64,000 bases of DNA, taken from positions 186,001 to 250,000 of the forward strand of contig NW_024468250.1 of the NCBI RefSeq assembly GCF_002104995.1, written 5' to 3'. This stretch comes from Linderina pennispora (Eukaryota; Kickxellomycota; Kickxellomycetes; Kickxellales; Kickxellaceae). Below, in pieces: positions 51,599 to 62,832 of this stretch. Both the position numbers and the translations under genes were made by a program. Below the pieces are notes generated by a model. The model searched no databases and was not told the origin of the DNA. It saw only the letters and a program-made list of their open reading frames with translations. Numbering within the stretch: the first letter of the stretch is position 1; each line of letters starts with the position of its first letter.

Positions 51599-54284
51599 AT
51601 GGCAGGCAAAAAGGGTGACACGAGCTTCAAGGCCAAGGCCAAGGCAGGAGCCAAAGCGCGGGCATCGGCCAAGTCGCGCGACAAGCGGCGCTCAAAGCAG
51701 CAGGCGGCCAAGCAGGCAGATATTGTAGCAGCGCCCAAAGCAGAGCAGGAAGAGGAAGAGATGGAGATGGACGAGGACGATCTGGCGTTTGTGCAAAAGA
51801 ACGCCAAGGGCCTGGGCTTCCTCAATGCACTGAACCCGGAGAAGCTCACAAAAGTCACAAAGGAGCAGAAATCAAAGCGGATCGGCAAGCCCGCGCAGCA
51901 CGCAGTGGCAGCACCTGGAGAGCTGTCCGAGAGCGATGACGAGAGCGGCGATGAGAGTAACGAAAGCGACGAGGATCTGGAGGTTTTGGAGAGCAGCGAG
52001 GATGAAGCAGAGGATGAGCTGGTGGACTTTGTCGTGTCTGATTCGGAGCAGAGCGGTGCCGAGTCATTTGAGGACGAGAGTGAGGCAGAGAGCCTTGGCA
52101 GCGAAGACGAGGATGAGTACCTGAACCACAAGCAGCGCAGAGCACTGAAGCGCAAGGCGGCGGCGGCGGATCTGATGGACTACGAGCATGGAATGCGCAA
52201 GTTTGAGTCGGCAGAGAAGAAAACCAAAGAGTCGTCCAAGCTGCCGATCAAGCTGGCGGATGGGCGACTGGTTGCTGCAGAAGAATCAGAGGAGGAGGAA
52301 GTAGGGGAGGAAGAGGAGGAAGAGGAGGAAGAGGAAGAAGAGGAGGAAGAGGAGCCTGTACCAAAGTCGACCAAGGGCCTTGGAGGGCGACCAGTGGACT
52401 CGGAAGGCGAAGCGGACTTTAACGAGGAACCGGATCGGGAGTCGATGACCCGGCGCGAGTACATTGTAGCGCAGCAGAACCGGCTGGCGGGGCTGGCGAG
52501 CGCAGTAGTCCAAAGCCCAGAGGGGAGCGCGCGGGCGTTACGGCTGCTGCACAAAATCAGCGAGGACAGCGACCGCAAGGTGCGGCAGCTGGGCCTGCTG
52601 ACGCAGCTGGCCGTGTACCGCGACATTCTGCCTGACTACCGCATCCGCGAGCTGACAGAGAAGGAGCGCGCAATGAAGGTCACCAAGGAAGTGCGGCAGC
52701 AGCGCATGTTCGAGGAGAGCCTGGTCAAGACCTACGGGCAATACCTGCACCAGCTGTTTGCGGCGGTAAAGCGCGGCATGAAGATCTTTGGCGACGCCAG
52801 CGCCGACGTCGAGACCGGTGTGGTGGCAGCACGTGCGCTGGGCGAGCTAGTCAATGCCCATCCGCACTTCAACTTCCGCAAGGACATTCTGTCAGCGCTG
52901 GTAGACATCTACGTGCAGCCGTCGTCGCGCATCACCATGCCGGAATTTGCGCCAATGGCTCAGACTGCGCGGCTGGCAGTCCTGCGGCTCTTCCATGACG
53001 ATGCCAGCGGCGAGTACTCGCAGAACGCAGTGATATTAGCGGCTAAGCGCATCAAACGGCTGTCGTACCGCGTCGATGCCAGCTCCCTGCGCCCCTGGCT
53101 GCATCTGCGGCTGCGCGACGAGCTGCGGGAGAACCCCGAGGACCGCAAGCGCGCGGAGGCGGAGCGGCTGCGGAAGGAGCAGCTGCGCGAGCGCAACAAG
53201 CTGATGAAGCGCAAGAAGAGTGGCTCAGCGGTGGGCGAGGCGCGGCGGGCGGCCTTCGAGACGAAGAAGCAGAAGAAGGCCAGGCGTGTGCAGCAAGAGG
53301 TCGATAGGGATTTGCGCGACGCGCAGGCAGAGGTGACGCGGGAGGAGCGCGAGCGGTGGTTCGGTGAGACCCTGAAGCAGGTGTTTGTCACGTATTTCCG
53401 CATTCTCAAGCAAAAGGACAATATCGGCGGGCTGCTGCCGGCGGTGCTGGAGGGCCTGGCCAAGTACGCGCATCTGATAAGCGTGGAGTTTTTCCTCGAT
53501 TTGTTCCATTTGCTGAAGAAGATCATGCGCGGACAGCACGGTGTCGGCGTGGGCAACGAGGACGACGATACCAGCGACCTGGTGTCGTCCAAGGTCAGCC
53601 TCCGCACATCGCTGCTGTGCATTCTGTCGGCGCTGCACATTCTGACCGGCCAGGGCGAGGCGCTGAACCTGGACATCAAGGATTTCTTCCACCAGCTCTA
53701 CGCTTTGCTGCCGCCGCTGGCAGCCCATGCACAGATCGAGGCCACGCGGCTGTCGTCGCTCTCCGATGGCACACGCTTCACTGTGTATCTGGCACCGGCT
53801 GAGGTTGCGCAGGCGAATGCCGAGCGCGTGGCCCGGCAGGAGGACACGGAGCAACCGCAGCAGCTCGAGGAGGCGATGTGGGAGGCGACGGTGCGGAGCG
53901 AAGCTGATCTGTTGTTCGAGTGCCTCGAACTGATGTTCCTGGGTCGCACCAAGGTCTCGTCGGTCACGCGTGTGGCCGCATTTGTCAAGCGCCTGGCCGA
54001 GGGCGCCTTGTACTGGCCGGCCAAGACCGCGGTCCGCGCTATTGCCTTTATCCACAAGCTCATGGTCAAGTACCCTCATCTCGACCGCTTGTTTGCCTCC
54101 GACGAGCAGGCCGCCAGCGGTCTGTATCTGAAGGATATCGATGACCCGGACATGTGCAATCCCTTCGGCTCTTGTGTCTACGAGATCCATTGCCTGCAAA
54201 CCCATCCACAATGCCACTGTGCGAGCGGCAGCAGCCCGTCTGCTGGCGTTCGTCAAGGCAGAGGACAAGAAACACCAGCTATAA
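51599..54284 (+). CDS. NOC3: Nucleolar complex protein 3 (Noc3)
   Basis: Ribosome biogenesis and replication-licensing factor. ATG 51599 (MAGKKGDTSFKAKAKAG). Lys/Ala-rich N-terminus, acidic tracts including a long Glu run (~52288-52352), then the Noc3 N-terminal domain (LASAVVQSPEGSARALRLL...) with KDILPDYRIRELTEKERAM, and the CBF-type C-terminal domain (HILTGQGEALNLDIKDFF, VAAFVKRLAEGALYWP, DPDMCNPFGSCVYEI). One extra base near 54205 breaks the last 25 codons; reading on gives NATVRAAAARLLAFVK and a stop at 54282-54284. An upstream frame to 51512 adds only a hydrophobic leader from the promoter and is rejected. Confidence 0.92.
52288..52352 (+). repeat. GAG/GAA repeat coding a poly-Glu tract in Noc3
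   Basis: Imperfect GAGGAA trinucleotide run encoding about 20 consecutive Glu residues, in frame within NOC3. Confidence 0.9.
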
Positions 54285-55295
54285 ATCTGTTTTTTTATGT
54301 CAATCTTACTCGAACCTGACTACCGAACAATTTTCGATGGTGCCCAGAGGCGATGGGAAGCGGTTGCGCGTGTGCATTTTTGTGAGCAGTACAAAGCTCG
54401 TTTTATAGTATTTGGCAATTCCGTTTTTCCTTTCTAACCTTGAATTATTTTATTTTCGCTTTGCGCTTGCTTCATTTCGCCTCTCTTTCTAAACCCCCAC
54501 CCGCTCGGTTTTCTTTTGCTAAAGGGACGGCACAAAAGAAAACCATAGTCCAACCAAAAGTGGGCAGCAATTTCTCACAACTGTACTCGCTCTAATTTTC
54601 CTTTTATTACAAAAAATATCCAAAATTGCTGGCCATTTTACTTTGTATTTTTTGTTCATTTTCCGCTTCTTAACCTATTCAAAATTCAACGTCGCGTTGC
54701 AACACTAGGACTGTCCCAGGTGTTACTTTATCCCCTCCGACTTGGCCAGCTCACAGCAACTAGTGCTGAAACGCGTTCCTGATAACTCGGCATATCCCTT
54801 TGCCACGTTCAACAAAGTCACATTTTTTGCACAGAGCTAGCGTCTATCACGCGACAAAGACGGAGCCGGTACGGGTGCGTTGAGATCGATACAGGAACTT
54901 GGTTCCATTTCTTTTTTCGCACTTATTTGGCTCAAGTTCCAAGGTACGTGGCTATCCTGCTCTGGGAGGAGTCCATCACAGGCCATGCATGTGGACTCTG
55001 TCTTCAGCACACTAACTGCATACCGTGCTAGGCCATCGGTTGCTTATCTGTAGAGGAACAACACAGTAGCTGCACGAGATCGAGTTGTCAGCGCAATTTT
55101 GGTTAGGGAAAGGATCGCGAGGCAAACACAATACAGGAAAGAAAAGGGGGTGTTTGAACAGCAGGCAGAAGATAATCTAGCGGCGCAAACCTCTTGTTCC
55201 ACACATACACATACAGGAAAGAAATGTCGGCGAGCATCCGAGCAACACCGGTACCTAATATATCGACCAAACAGGGATTCGCAGCACACAGCGCC
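54285..55295. other. AT-rich gene-free region upstream of SPT20
   Basis: About 1 kb, markedly richer in A/T than the flanking genes (54400-54700), with T runs. No ORF supported. Likely 3' flank of NOC3 and the promoter/5' UTR of SPT20. Confidence 0.45.
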
Positions 55296-58064
55296 ATGTC
55301 AGACGACGGGTCCTCGAGCCGCGATCTCGAAGAGTTCGAGGATGAGCTGCAGCAAGAGCTGGAGAGTGAATCGTACGAGAACCTGTTTGGCGAGGAGGAA
55401 GAGGAGGTGGTGGACGATGATGAGGAAGACGATGACGATTTGTTTGGGCAGCCAAATGGCGATACGCCGGCCGACTCGCGGTCGGTGGGCAGCGCGACCA
55501 GTTGAGGCAGAGCTGGAGTTCAGCTCGGAGAGCGATGATGACGACAACGACCTGTTCAGTGACGGCGAATTCGAGGACGCGCCAAAAGGCAACGGGCGGG
55601 TGACATCAGATTCTGAGTCAGACGACGAGTTTGAGACGGTGGATTTTGGCATCGAGGAGGAGGAGGATGAAGATGAAGAGACAAAGGAAACTGCCGAGGC
55701 AGTGCCCGAGGAGCCGCGCCCAGCCACAGCGCCAAAGCGCAAGGCGACAAGCCGTGTGCAGCTGGGAGACATGGACTTTCTGGAGCAGCACAAGGATGCA
55801 GCGCCGTCTTTGATATTGCATTTGTTTGACTCGCACTTTCGGTTCGGCAGCCAGGAGGGCGTGTTTCTGTACAACGGGCCAATGCGGTTTTTCTTTGATG
55901 CACTGAACGAGGGCAAGATCCCTGTGGACCTGGTTGACGTGCTGTCAGATGTACACTGCCGGTTCTACGACGGGTGCCTGATCGTTGAGGTCCATGACCA
56001 CCGGCGCACGCAGTACGGCGGCAGCACGGCAGCCGAAGCGGCAGAAGCTGAGCGAGCTGTTGACATGGACGAAAGCTGTACAGCGAAAGCAAGATGAACA
56101 ATACAGTGGACAACGTGTCCCCGATTACAGCACCTGTGCTTGTTGGTGAGACGAACGGAAAGCGGCCGCGCGAGGCGGACGATGACGGGTCGGCAGTAGC
56201 GCAAGGCCCGGTGGTGTACAAGAAGGTGATGCGGCCAACGGCAGAGACAATGAGTCTGGATCTACAGCTGGCGTGTGAGCGGCACCGCGGCAAGCTGGAC
56301 GGCAGAGGACGTGCTGGAGATCGAGCGGCTGGTGCTGCTTGCGGTGGAGGAGCCGCTTGATCTGGCGCCGGACGTGCAGGTAAGCCGGATCAGCAATGCG
56401 ATCCGGTACATTGAGTACGGGCACCTGGTGCCACGCAAGCAGCGCAAGTACAACTCGGCAGAGGTGGAGGCAGAGCAGGCAGCGCACGAGGAGAAGATGC
56501 GGTTGCTGACCTTTGATGGACGACCGGAGCCAGCGCGACTTCCAGCCGAGCTTCAGCCGTGTGGCGCAGCTGGGTGAGTGGCGCAGCCGTAAGCTCGCAG
56601 GCGACGCGCTGGTGTATCCATCGGCGCTGCCGGCGGGCAAAAAGGCAGTGGCGAAGAAGGCGCGCGGCCAGATGTCGTTGCTGGCTGACGGACGCAAGGT
56701 GGTGCGGACGCTGCGGTTTGTCAAGAGCGTGGGCGGGCGGACAGTCCACACAGTGTTCAATGTGTTGGAGCTGCCCGACGGGCGCGGGCTGCAGGGAATG
56801 TTGCGGTGGGGCTCGCAGCCGGACTCGGCGGTGGGCGGCGAGACACGCGTGTTTGCGTTTGCCAGCGACGCGCTGATGCGCACTCACATCGACAACTTCA
56901 AGCTGTTCTCGGCCATGGAGAACAACCGCCTGATCTTCGATTCGCAATATCCCAACGGTGTGCCGACCGCCGGCCCGCCACCTGGACAGGACCCGGCCGA
57001 CCCGGAGTACCCGACGCCGCAGAACACCAGAGCCGAAACACCCAAACCCACAAAAGCCGAAACGCCCAAGCCTACAAAGGCTGAGACACCCAAGCCTGCC
57101 AAACCCACAAAAGCCAAGGCCAAGCCCAACAAGCGTCAGGGCAGTGAGCGCCCGAGCGCCGAGCCCACAGCCGATACAGCAAAGGCGGGCAGGCGCAAGC
57201 GCTCCAGCACGCCGCACGATACCACCGTGGAGGACGAGCCGGCGACGGTGCCAAGCGAGCCGCTGGAGGAGAGCAAAGGTGGAGGAGAAGCCGAAGGGCA
57301 AGGTGCGCCGCAAAACGCCCGGGCCGAAGGAGAAGAAGAAGCGGGCCAAGACGCCCAAAGCCAAGACGCCGGAGCCACCACCGCCCGCCAGCCCCGCGGC
57401 TCGCAGCGACTCGGAGGACGACGATGTGCCGCTGGCGCAGAAATCAGATCCGGCCAGGGCGGCCAATGGCACGCCTGCGGTAGCCAGCGCCGAGCTGCCA
57501 GTGTCAGCGGCTGTGACGACGGCAGCGCCGGTTGTGACGACGGTGTCGGCGGTCGCATCGCCGGTGGCAGCCTCAGCTACTGCTTCTCCTGCTACGCCAG
57601 CACTAGCGCATCCATCTGGGCTGCCAGTGCCACCAGCGATCATGGCACAGTTGAACAATTACGTGGCCGGGATCCTGCAGCAGCAGAACGGCGGGCGTCC
57701 GCTGGCGTCAGCTGGGCAGTCGGTGATCACACCCAAGTTCCTGAAGGATAACCCGCAGATCTTCGCGCAGCTGCAGCAGAAGGCGCGGCAGCTTATGGGC
57801 GCCCAGCAACCGCAACCGCAACCGCAACCACAACAGCAGCCTGTCAGCAGCCCAGCGACATCAGTGCGACCGGTGCAGCCACCGATCAAGCCAACGCCCG
57901 AGGAAGTCGCGCTGATCCGTGAGTTCTGCCGGATCGCCAACATCAATCTGCAGGCGGTACCGCAGGACCGTGCTCTCATGCTGATGCGTATGGCACGCAG
58001 CGGCGAACTCAAGCAACGCATCGCCATGCACTACCAGCAACAGCAACAGCAGCAGCAGCAACAG

Positions 58065-58099
<35 letters not shown>

Positions 58100-58916
58100 G
58101 CAGCAGCAACAACCCTCCAACAGTGCTTCCGTCCATGCGTCGCCGGTTCCTGCTAGCACACCAGCCAACCCACCAGCTATGCCCAATGGCTCAGACGCCG
58201 CAGCCCCGGCCGTGTCGCAGCAGATGCTGCTGGAGCTGTTTGCACGCCAACGCCAGGCGCAGCTAGGCGGCATGGCATCGCAGCCGCCCGCAGGTATGAT
58301 CCACCCAACCTACTAGCGCTGATGCAGCAGCAGGCGAATGCCACACAGTCCAGCCCCGCCGCTGTTCCACAGTCCATACCGGGTCGCCCACCGATAGCCC
58401 GCCCCGTGGCTGCCAGTCCTGCCACACCCAGCGTACCACCGCGTCCCATGCCGAGTGTCGTCGGCAGCCCAGCGCCAGCCAATGCTCCGAATCCTCTGGC
58501 CAATATGCAGGCTGCGCTGGCGAATAACCCGCAGTTGCAGGCTGCGTTGATGGCCTAACCCACAGCTGCTAGCCGCGCGCATGGGTCTGAGCTCTCTGCA
58601 ACAGCAGCAGCTCATCCACTACCTGCAACAACAGCAACAACAGCAACAACAGCAACAACAGCAACAACAGCAGGGCGCCGTGCGTCCGCCACAGGCCAAT
58701 CTGGCGGTGCTACAGCAACTGCAGCAGGCCGGGCTACTGAACCAGGCGAACCTACAGCCGCAGGTTATTGCCCAGTTGCAGCAACAGCAGATGCAGATGC
58801 AGTTGACGCCGGAGCAGCGCCAGATTCTGCTAATGCGTCAGCAGATGGCCAGGCAGATGATGGCCCAGAATCCCCAGCCGCGGCCCAATGGGGCGCCTGG
58901 CCCAGCTTCTCAGTAA
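55296..58916 (+). CDS. SPT20: SAGA complex subunit Spt20
   Basis: Scaffold subunit that holds the SAGA coactivator together. ATG 55296 (MSDDGSSSRDLEEFEDEL). Acidic N-terminus, then the conserved SEP domain: PSLILHLFDSHFRFGSQEG, the MRFFFDALNEGKIPVDLVD loop and CRFYDGCLIVEVHDHR (around 55800-56000). More conserved segments follow (LACERHRGKLD, YIEYGHLVPRKQRKYNSAEV, FSRVAQLGEWRSRKLAGDAL). The C-terminal half is Pro/Lys/Ala-rich with two poly-Gln runs (58036-58112, 58621-58672). At least seven frame breaks (near 55500, 56080, 56300, 56515, 57280, 58315, 58560) interrupt it, all within an ordered homologous reading. It could be mis-split into several genes by automatic calling. Confidence 0.85.
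58036..58112 (+). repeat. CAG/CAA repeat coding poly-Gln in Spt20
   Basis: About 25 Gln codons, CAG and CAA intermixed, which makes it more stable than a pure CAG run. Confidence 0.9.
58621..58672 (+). repeat. Second CAA/CAG poly-Gln tract in Spt20
   Basis: Regular CAACAGCAA units coding about 16 Gln, followed by Gln-rich but non-repetitive sequence to the stop. Confidence 0.9.
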
Positions 58917-59053
58917 AAAACACATGCGCCCTCCCCTGTATCTTTTTGTTTTCTCATCTCCGTACGATACATAAACACCCTAATGAAGACCAAAAACCCC
59001 TGTGTCTTGCTTGTGACGTTCACAAAGGATGTTGTGAAATCTATCCAACACCT

Positions 59054-59914
59054 CTATTGCGGCTTGACACCGATGAATATGCGGTAGTACCTGTAGCAGA
59101 TGCTCTGCGACCTCTGCTCGTCCACAACAAAGCCTGCGTCCCTCAGCTCCTGCGTGAATCTGCTGGGCGCCGGAAAATTCAAGGCACTCACAATCAGCCG
59201 CCTCTGTACCTCGCTACCCGACCCCTGCAGGCTCAGCAACGGCATCACCAGCAGCCAGTGGAATCCCATGTAGGCTGCGCGCCATGCCCACGAATCACCT
59301 GTGTTCATCTCCAACACCGCCATTACGCCGCCTGGCTTAAGCACACGCATTGCCTCCTCCAGCACCTTCCGCCGGTTCGGCATATTATGCAAGCCAAACG
59401 CGCAGCAGCACACGCCAAACTCTCCATCCGCATATGGCAGATGCTCAGCATTACCCTGCCTAATCGCTACGCGGTCCCTCCATTCTTTGTTTTCGAGGCG
59501 CCTTTGTGCTATCTCCAGCATGTGTGCATTCAGATCGTAGACGGTGCTAACCGCTGTGCGTTTGAGTGCAGCCTGTCGGCTCTGGAAATATACAGTCATG
59601 TCACCAGTCCCCCCGGCTAAGTCGAGCATATGCGCGCTGGGCAAGTATTCAGCTAGCTGCTGTTTGGCGAGCCCAGCGGCATTGAAGCCAGCGCTCTTGT
59701 GCTTGCCGTCATACCAGCGCGCAATTTGCGTGTACGCTTCGTCCAGTACCTGCTGCTTGTGCTGCGGTGCTACGTCGGCGTAGGAAGATATCCAGGATAT
59801 TATATTGCCCATTGGGGTTTGAAAATTGCGATATTGTTTATAAGAAAGCAGATAGTGGATGAGGTTGCGAGTGGAGAGCTTTGTAAATCGCGCAAAGTCT
59901 GGAAATGGCTGCAT
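59054..59914 (-). CDS. UbiE/COQ5-like class I methyltransferase (copy 1)
   Basis: 286 residues, unbroken. SAM-binding motif I is MLDLAGGTGDM (~residue 100), the acidic loop VYDLNAHMLEIAQ follows, and post-I/motif II reads GNAEHLPYADGEF, then FGLHNMPNRRKVLEEAMRVL and KPGG. These match ubiquinone/menaquinone C-methyltransferases, but the N-terminal ~60 residues differ from COQ5 and conserved COQ5 features such as the WKDH region are absent, so I call it COQ5-like only. Start choice: MQPFPDF at 59914 or MGNIISW at ~59812. Copy 2 lies just upstream on the same strand (60179-60887). Confidence 0.78.
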   Translation of the reverse strand: MQPFPDFARFTKLSTRNLIHYLLSYKQYRNFQTPMGNIISWISSYADVAPQHKQQVLDEAYTQIARWYDGKHKSAGFNAAGLAKQQLAEYLPSAHMLDLAGGTGDMTVYFQSRQAALKRTAVSTVYDLNAHMLEIAQRRLENKEWRDRVAIRQGNAEHLPYADGEFGVCCCAFGLHNMPNRRKVLEEAMRVLKPGGVMAVLEMNTGDSWAWRAAYMGFHWLLVMPLLSLQGSGSEVQRRLIVSALNFPAPSRFTQELRDAGFVVDEQRSQSICYRYYRIFIGVKPQ

Positions 59915-60178
59915 TTATCCATGACACTTGATGGCTGATGTATAATGGTACCAGGGATTGAAGTAAGAGTTCACACATGTGATGTTCGTTGGAATTACAC
60001 TTGAAAAACGACAATAATTAGGCAACTGACAAAAACTGCTACATGTCCTACATACACATAGCATAATAATATGCCCAAACGTATGATACAAGCAAAGCAT
60101 TAAACCATGGTGACAGCTGTATATATAATCCTAAACATATAGACTCTTATAATCTACATGAACTCTACCCCACTGTCA

Positions 60179-60887
60179 TCAGGGCTTTATGCCAAAATAC
60201 ACCGCGCCCAGTCCAAGCGCACATGTCTTGTACCCACGTCCCTCGGCCCTAAACCCTGCATTCTTGACAGCCTGTACGAACTTATTCAGGAGCCGGAAAC
60301 CCTAATGCGCTTTTAGCCAGCCGGTCAGTCATCGCCGAATCACTGAGTCTGTGGTACGCAATCGGGAAAATGACATGCACGAACAGCATCCGGATGAGCG
60401 CCCTTGCCACCCGCCTCGTGCCCGTATTGATTTCACCGACGACAAGCCGCCCACCAGGCTTTATGACACGAAACGCTTCCTTGAGCACCTTTTCATGGTT
60501 CGGCATATTATGCAGTCCAAATACGCAGCAGTATATATCGAACGATCCATCACCAAACATCGACAGGTCCTCAGCATTGCCGTGCACGACCTTTGCTTGC
60601 TCCGACCACCCGGTGTCTTCCAGGCGCCGCCTGGCCACCTCAAGCATTTCCTTGTTGAGGTCAAACACAACTGCAGTCGACTCTTTGTCTTTGTTGACTG
60701 ACGCTTGGTACTTGAGGAAGCTCACACTCATGTCGCCGGTCCCACCCGCCATATCGAGGAACAATGTGCCGCGCCTGGGCTTGATCATTTTCATTATCTG
60801 GTCTTTGCCGCGCTGCGCGCCGTTGAGGGGCATGCTGCCGTGAAATGCATCGTACCGCTGCGCCAACGAGGTATATGTATCGTCCAT
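60179..60887 (-). CDS. UbiE/COQ5-like class I methyltransferase (copy 2)
   Basis: About 235 residues from MDDTYTSLAQRYDAFHG (ATG 60885-60887). Motif I FLDMAGGTGDM, acidic loop VFDLNKEMLEVARRRL, post-I GNAEDLSMFGDGSF, and FGLHNMPNHEKVLKEAFRV then KPGG. It aligns with copy 1 from the FD.. start through the FPAP segment, so this is a tandem duplicate. An extra base near 60293 ends the first frame at GFPAPE; the reading resumes LNKFVQAVKNAGFRAEGRGY and stops at 60179-60181. Substrate unknown. Confidence 0.78.
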
Positions 60888-61200
60888 GTACTTTTCCTTA
60901 TTGTCTGCCTCCCTTCAATAGCCATTCTGTCGCTGAGCTCTCCATCATTTGTAATTTTATTCTAGTAGTAGAAAAGGAGTCGAGTGAAGGAAATGCTCAG
61001 GCTGGCTTTCCGCTGTTTGCCTACAATCAACCCTATTTGTGTTTGTGGCTTACTACCACATGATACGCAAAGAATAAACAGTATCCAGTACTAGCAGTGA
61101 AATGAATGGAATAATGCAGAGCTATTCAACATTGCATACCGCCTATGGTTATGTAACACATCCACAAGCAAAAAAAAACATACCTGCCAAAAATAGAAAT

Positions 61201-61283
61201 TGCTGAAAGTGGGATTCGAACCCACGCCTCTTTCGAGAATGCAACTTGAGTGCATCGTCTTAGACCACTCGACCATCTCAGCA
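61201..61283 (-). tRNA. tRNA-Leu (anticodon CAA)
   Basis: 83 bases on the minus strand. Acceptor stem TGCTGAG pairs with TTCAGCA (one G-T pair). The D arm contains GGTCGAGTGGTCTAAGAC; the anticodon stem ATGCA/TGCAT closes loop CTCAAGT with anticodon CAA. A long variable arm typical of leucine tRNA follows, and the T arm has GTGGGTTCGAACCCAC. There is no intron, although tRNA-Leu(CAA) is often intron-bearing in eukaryotes. T runs downstream (TTTTT near 61190 and T9 near 61175) serve as pol III terminators. Confidence 0.95.
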
Positions 61284-61357
61284 ACCAGTTTTCAGAAAAT
61301 GCGATTCTTGCTTGTATATGACACTGCCTTTCATTTGCCGATATCATAAATCCCAGG

Positions 61358-61930
61358 CTATGTGCGCTTAGACAAGCAAATAATCAAGCAGGTGTTTATT
61401 TCGAAAACACGCGAGCAGGTTAAAGAGATCAACGCAGAAAAGAGGGCAGCAGCAGAGGCAAGGAAAGCAGCAGAAAGGGGCGAAAAATTGGCCAAGAAGG
61501 CTGCACGCGAAGATGCCATCGGATGCAACAGAGGCCACTGCAGCAACTGCAGCAGTAGCAGCTGATTCATTTGCTGGTGCATTGGCTGCTGCAGCAGACA
61601 TTCCGGCATGTTCCCAACCCGCGGCCCTACCACAGATCGAAGAACCCCAACTGTGAAGTGCCATGACCTTCTCCGCTGTACAAGCGAGCCATGTAGGCGG
61701 GCCATGGCACAATACAGGCGGGCTATTCGTCTCGGCTCTTGAACCGCGATCTCACAGCAGTTCTAAACTTCAGACTCATTTTCCAGTCACTCTGTGATTC
61801 AGGCAATATTCCTGAACGGTTCCGTCGTTCTACGGCCATTGCTGCCGATGCTTCCGGCACTACTCTGGCAACAAAGAATCCGCGCAAGAGGTGTGCAGCA
61901 GCAGCAGGCGATTCTGCTAGCCAGTAGCAG
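61358..61930 (+). pseudogene. Decayed TnpB/Fanzor-like transposon protein remnant
   Basis: Fragments in successive plus-strand frames: a basic helical stretch (61362-61505; EQVKEINAEKRAAAEARKAA), an Ala-rich piece, then a Cys-bearing segment (KCHDLLRCTSEPC, ~61659-61700), a +1 break near 61738, and LNRDLTAVLNFRLIF followed by IPERFRRS. A zinc-ribbon-like Cys cluster directly before an NRD-x3-x-LN motif is how TnpB-like and Fanzor proteins end, where this Asp is the last RuvC residue. The rest of the nuclease is absent, so it cannot be active. Chance similarity is possible since only the tail is preserved. Confidence 0.4.
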
Positions 61931-62832
61931 CGAACCTAGCACTGAAGCGCCTACGCTGAGCAGGCCGTCAGGATGGGAGATGTCCATGATCGGCCATTGC
62001 ACCAACAACCATCCGACATGTTCAAATGACCAGGTTCACCGTGATGCTCTTATCGACATGTCAACCCATGCTGACTAGCAGCCGACCTCGCATCGCGAGC
62101 AGAGCAATTCTAGTACCTGATGGTATAGGTCAATGATCTTAGTCCTCTTTTTTGTTTCTCCTCTACTTCCTACCTTAACTAGCTATCTCAGCATCCTCTT
62201 TTCTAGCTTAGTTGCCCAGTTTATGACACATATATATTCTATATCCCTCAGACACCTAATATGTTGCCTAGGATCTCTTGAATTAAATCTGCTTAGCGTT
62301 GCAATGGTAAGAGCCTATAGCCTGGTATCAGTTGCAGCACATGCTTGCTAATTGGAATATCCAGCTAATACCATTTGCCTTTTCAGGATGCCGTGGAACA
62401 ACAACAGGTATATCCCTCATTTTTAGGATAGCCAAGACATGCCAAGTGAGACGTGGAGATGTCTTGGCACGCATCGCCCTATTTTTAGACAGTAGAATGA
62501 AGGATCTCCTCAATCTCCTAAAGGAGAGATTCACAAAACCTGTTTGCCCATGCATCTCGCTGACGCTCAACAGGATATAGCCTTGGGATTAAGTGTGGGA
62601 TCTGTTTTCTTGGAGGCAGTTTTCCACAAAGCAGCTACCGACCTTTCTATCGGAAGCCAGTTGCCACGATAACGCAGGTTTTCAATATGCCGAAGTGCAG
62701 GAAGCAATACCGCGCTACCGGGTATAAAAGGTCAAGGCAGAACCGCACTGTCCAAAAAAATCACCACCAACAACATCAGCAACCACATCAGCAACCACCT
62801 CACAAACCCACTCCACTCCAAGACAATCAACC
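61931..62832. other. Gene-free region with the chitosanase promoter
   Basis: No supported gene; a frame at 62332-62580 has no motif. TATAAAA at 62723-62729 with a CAAC/CCAC-rich leader (62755-62830) makes a convincing promoter for the gene at 62833. Confidence 0.45.
62723..62729 (+). promoter_or_regulatory. TATA box of the chitosanase gene
   Basis: TATAAAA, 110 bases before ATG 62833, followed by a purine-poor CAACAACATCAGC leader. This is a typical fungal promoter layout. Confidence 0.55.

Noticed and set aside
53225-54268. Long minus-strand open frame opposite NOC3
   Set aside because: It is the antisense shadow of a strongly conserved plus-strand gene; GC-rich codons keep the reverse frame open.
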